From Pseudorhodobacter antarcticus (GTDB lineage Bacteria; Pseudomonadota; Alphaproteobacteria; Rhodobacterales; Rhodobacteraceae), in assembly GCA_945897655.1 (NCBI GenBank), contig CAMDHB010000216.1, forward strand, positions 1 to 6,329: DNA of 6,329 bases, written 5' to 3'. The notes under the pieces were generated by a model. The model did not search any database, was not told where the DNA came from, and worked only from the letters and a program-made list of their open reading frames with translations. This document shows positions 5,364 through 6,329 of this stretch, one piece after another. Every line of letters begins with the position of its first letter. Position 1 is the stretch's first letter. The translations under genes were made by a program, and so were the position numbers.

Positions 5364-6329
5364 CCTTTCCCATCCATGACGGCACGCCCGTCACCTATCC
5401 CGGCCCCCCTCCGGCGCAGGCGGATGTGGTGGTGCTGGGCGGCGGTGTGATTGGCGTCATGACGGCCTGGCATCTGGCGGAACGCGGGCTGTCGGTTGTT
5501 TTGTGCGAAAAGGGCCGGGTTGCGGGCGAACAGTCCAGCCGCAACTGGGGTTGGATTCGTCAGCAGGGGCGGGATTTCGGCGAATTGCCGATCATGATGG
5601 AAAGTCTGGCGCTGTGGAAGGCGATGGCGGCCGAAATGCCGGGTCTGGGCTTTGCCCAGCATGGCACCATGTATCTGGCCCGCAGCCATGAAGAGATGCT
5701 CGGCTTTGAACGCTGGATGACCGAGGCCCGGGGCCATGGGCTGGATGTGCGCCTGCAATCCTCGGGCCAGGTCTATGACCGCTACCCGACAGCGGCGGTG
5801 CAGTGGGTGGGCGGGCTTTTCACTGAAAGCGATGGCCATGCCGAACCTTGGGTCGCTGTCCCCCTGCTTGCGGCAGGCGCGGTCAGGCGGGGTGCGGTGA
5901 TCGTCGAAGACTGCGCCGTGCGCCGGTTGGACCTTGCCGCAGGCCGGGTGGTGGGTGTGGTGACTGAACAGGGCACCATCGCCTGCGATCAGGTGGTGGT
6001 GGCGGGGGGGGCGTGGTCGTCCCTGTTCCTGCGGGCCGAGGGGGTGAACCTGCCCCAACTGTCAGTGCTGGCCTCGGTCGCGCAGACTGTGCCGATGGCG
6101 GCGGTGATGCAGGGCTGCATGGCGGACGACCGTATCGGCATCCGCAGGCGGGCGGATGGCGGCTACAGTATCGCACCGGGCGGGCGGCATGACTATTTCG
6201 TGGGTCCAGACGCCTTTCGCAACATCCAGACCTATCTGCCGGTTCTGAAACGGGATTTCCGGTCAACCAGGTTTCGCGCCCGTGCCCCTGCCGGCTTCCC
6301 CGATGCCTGGGGAACGGCGCGGACCTGGA
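5360..6329 (+). CDS. FAD-dependent oxidoreductase, D-amino-acid oxidase (DAO) superfamily, C-terminus outside window
   Basis: The first 323 codons are visible and the frame is open to the window end. Residues 23-51 form the FAD-binding Rossmann entry: strand VVVLGGGVIG with GxGxxG glycines 27, 29 and 32, and acidic E50 (CEKG) for the adenosine ribose. Then come SSRNWGWIRQQGRD (59-72), a block I associate with a DadA-like oxidase subgroup common in Rhodobacterales; GGLFTESDGHAEP (151-163), the usual DAO-family segment; and VVVAGGAWS (212-220), the second FAD-contact motif. The family oxidises C-N bonds of D-amino acids, glycine, sarcosine or opine-type amines, passing electrons to oxygen or the respiratory chain. 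A 22-residue N-terminal lead precedes the Rossmann fold, with no signal peptide. The GTG start is fixed by a strong ribosome-binding site and 4-nt overlap with the M20 gene, so the two products are probably made together. The C-terminal cofactor and substrate residues are not visible, so the substrate cannot be guessed further. Confidence 0.88.
   Translation, partial: MTFPIHDGTPVTYPGPPPAQADVVVLGGGVIGVMTAWHLAERGLSVVLCEKGRVAGEQSSRNWGWIRQQGRDFGELPIMMESLALWKAMAAEMPGLGFAQHGTMYLARSHEEMLGFERWMTEARGHGLDVRLQSSGQVYDRYPTAAVQWVGGLFTESDGHAEPWVAVPLLAAGAVRRGAVIVEDCAVRRLDLAAGRVVGVVTEQGTIACDQVVVAGGAWSSLFLRAEGVNLPQLSVLASVAQTVPMAAVMQGCMADDRIGIRRRADGGYSIAPGGRHDYFVGPDAFRNIQTYLPVLKRDFRSTRFRARAPAGFPDAWGTARTW

Noticed and set aside
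5282..6058. 258-codon minus-strand frame opposite the FAD oxidoreductase
   Set aside because: It is rich in His, Pro, Arg and Gln with no domain, and lies entirely opposite a frame with clear FAD-binding motifs.

Overview
The window is a GC-rich bacterial segment. Its codon use, gene order and the sequence style of the FAD oxidoreductase point to an alphaproteobacterium, most likely of the Rhodobacterales (Paracoccus/Rhodobacter-like). That taxonomic placement is an inference, because no rRNA or other marker gene is present. Six protein-coding genes fill almost the whole window in two divergent transcription units, and both units run off the ends.

Leftward unit (minus strand, 3985 down to 1): this is a peptide/nickel-type (Dpp/Opp family) ABC importer. 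In transcription order it encodes a DppD-type ATPase (2990-3985), an 83-nt gap holding two adjacent perfect 22-bp palindromes, a DppF-type ATPase (1839-2906), a secreted family 5 substrate-binding protein (121-1842, overlapping the previous gene by 4 nt in an ATGA junction), and the first 23 codons of a DppB-type permease (1-69). The second permease presumably lies beyond position 1. A GC stem-loop overlaps the stop codon of the binding-protein gene.

Divergent control region (3986-4214): this 229-bp gap separates the two units. It holds a 16-bp near-palindrome, a second short inverted repeat, weak candidate promoters in both directions and an A-rich CAA-type leader ahead of the first ATPase gene. 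No gene was found in it.

Rightward unit (plus strand, 4215 to the end): an ArgE-type M20 metallo-deacylase (4215-5363) with all expected metal and catalytic residues overlaps by 4 nt (GTGA) with a D-amino-acid-oxidase-superfamily FAD oxidoreductase (5360 to the window end, truncated).

Working model (inference): the binding protein captures a peptide-like or N-acylated amino compound in the periplasm and the importer brings it in. The M20 enzyme then hydrolyses an amide or N-acyl bond, and the flavoenzyme oxidises the released amine, imino or D-amino acid. The physiological substrate cannot be read from the sequence. The gene families are well known, and no wholly new system is evident. The least explained element is the pair of tandem palindromes between the two ATPase genes, whose sequence differences are compensated across the stems.
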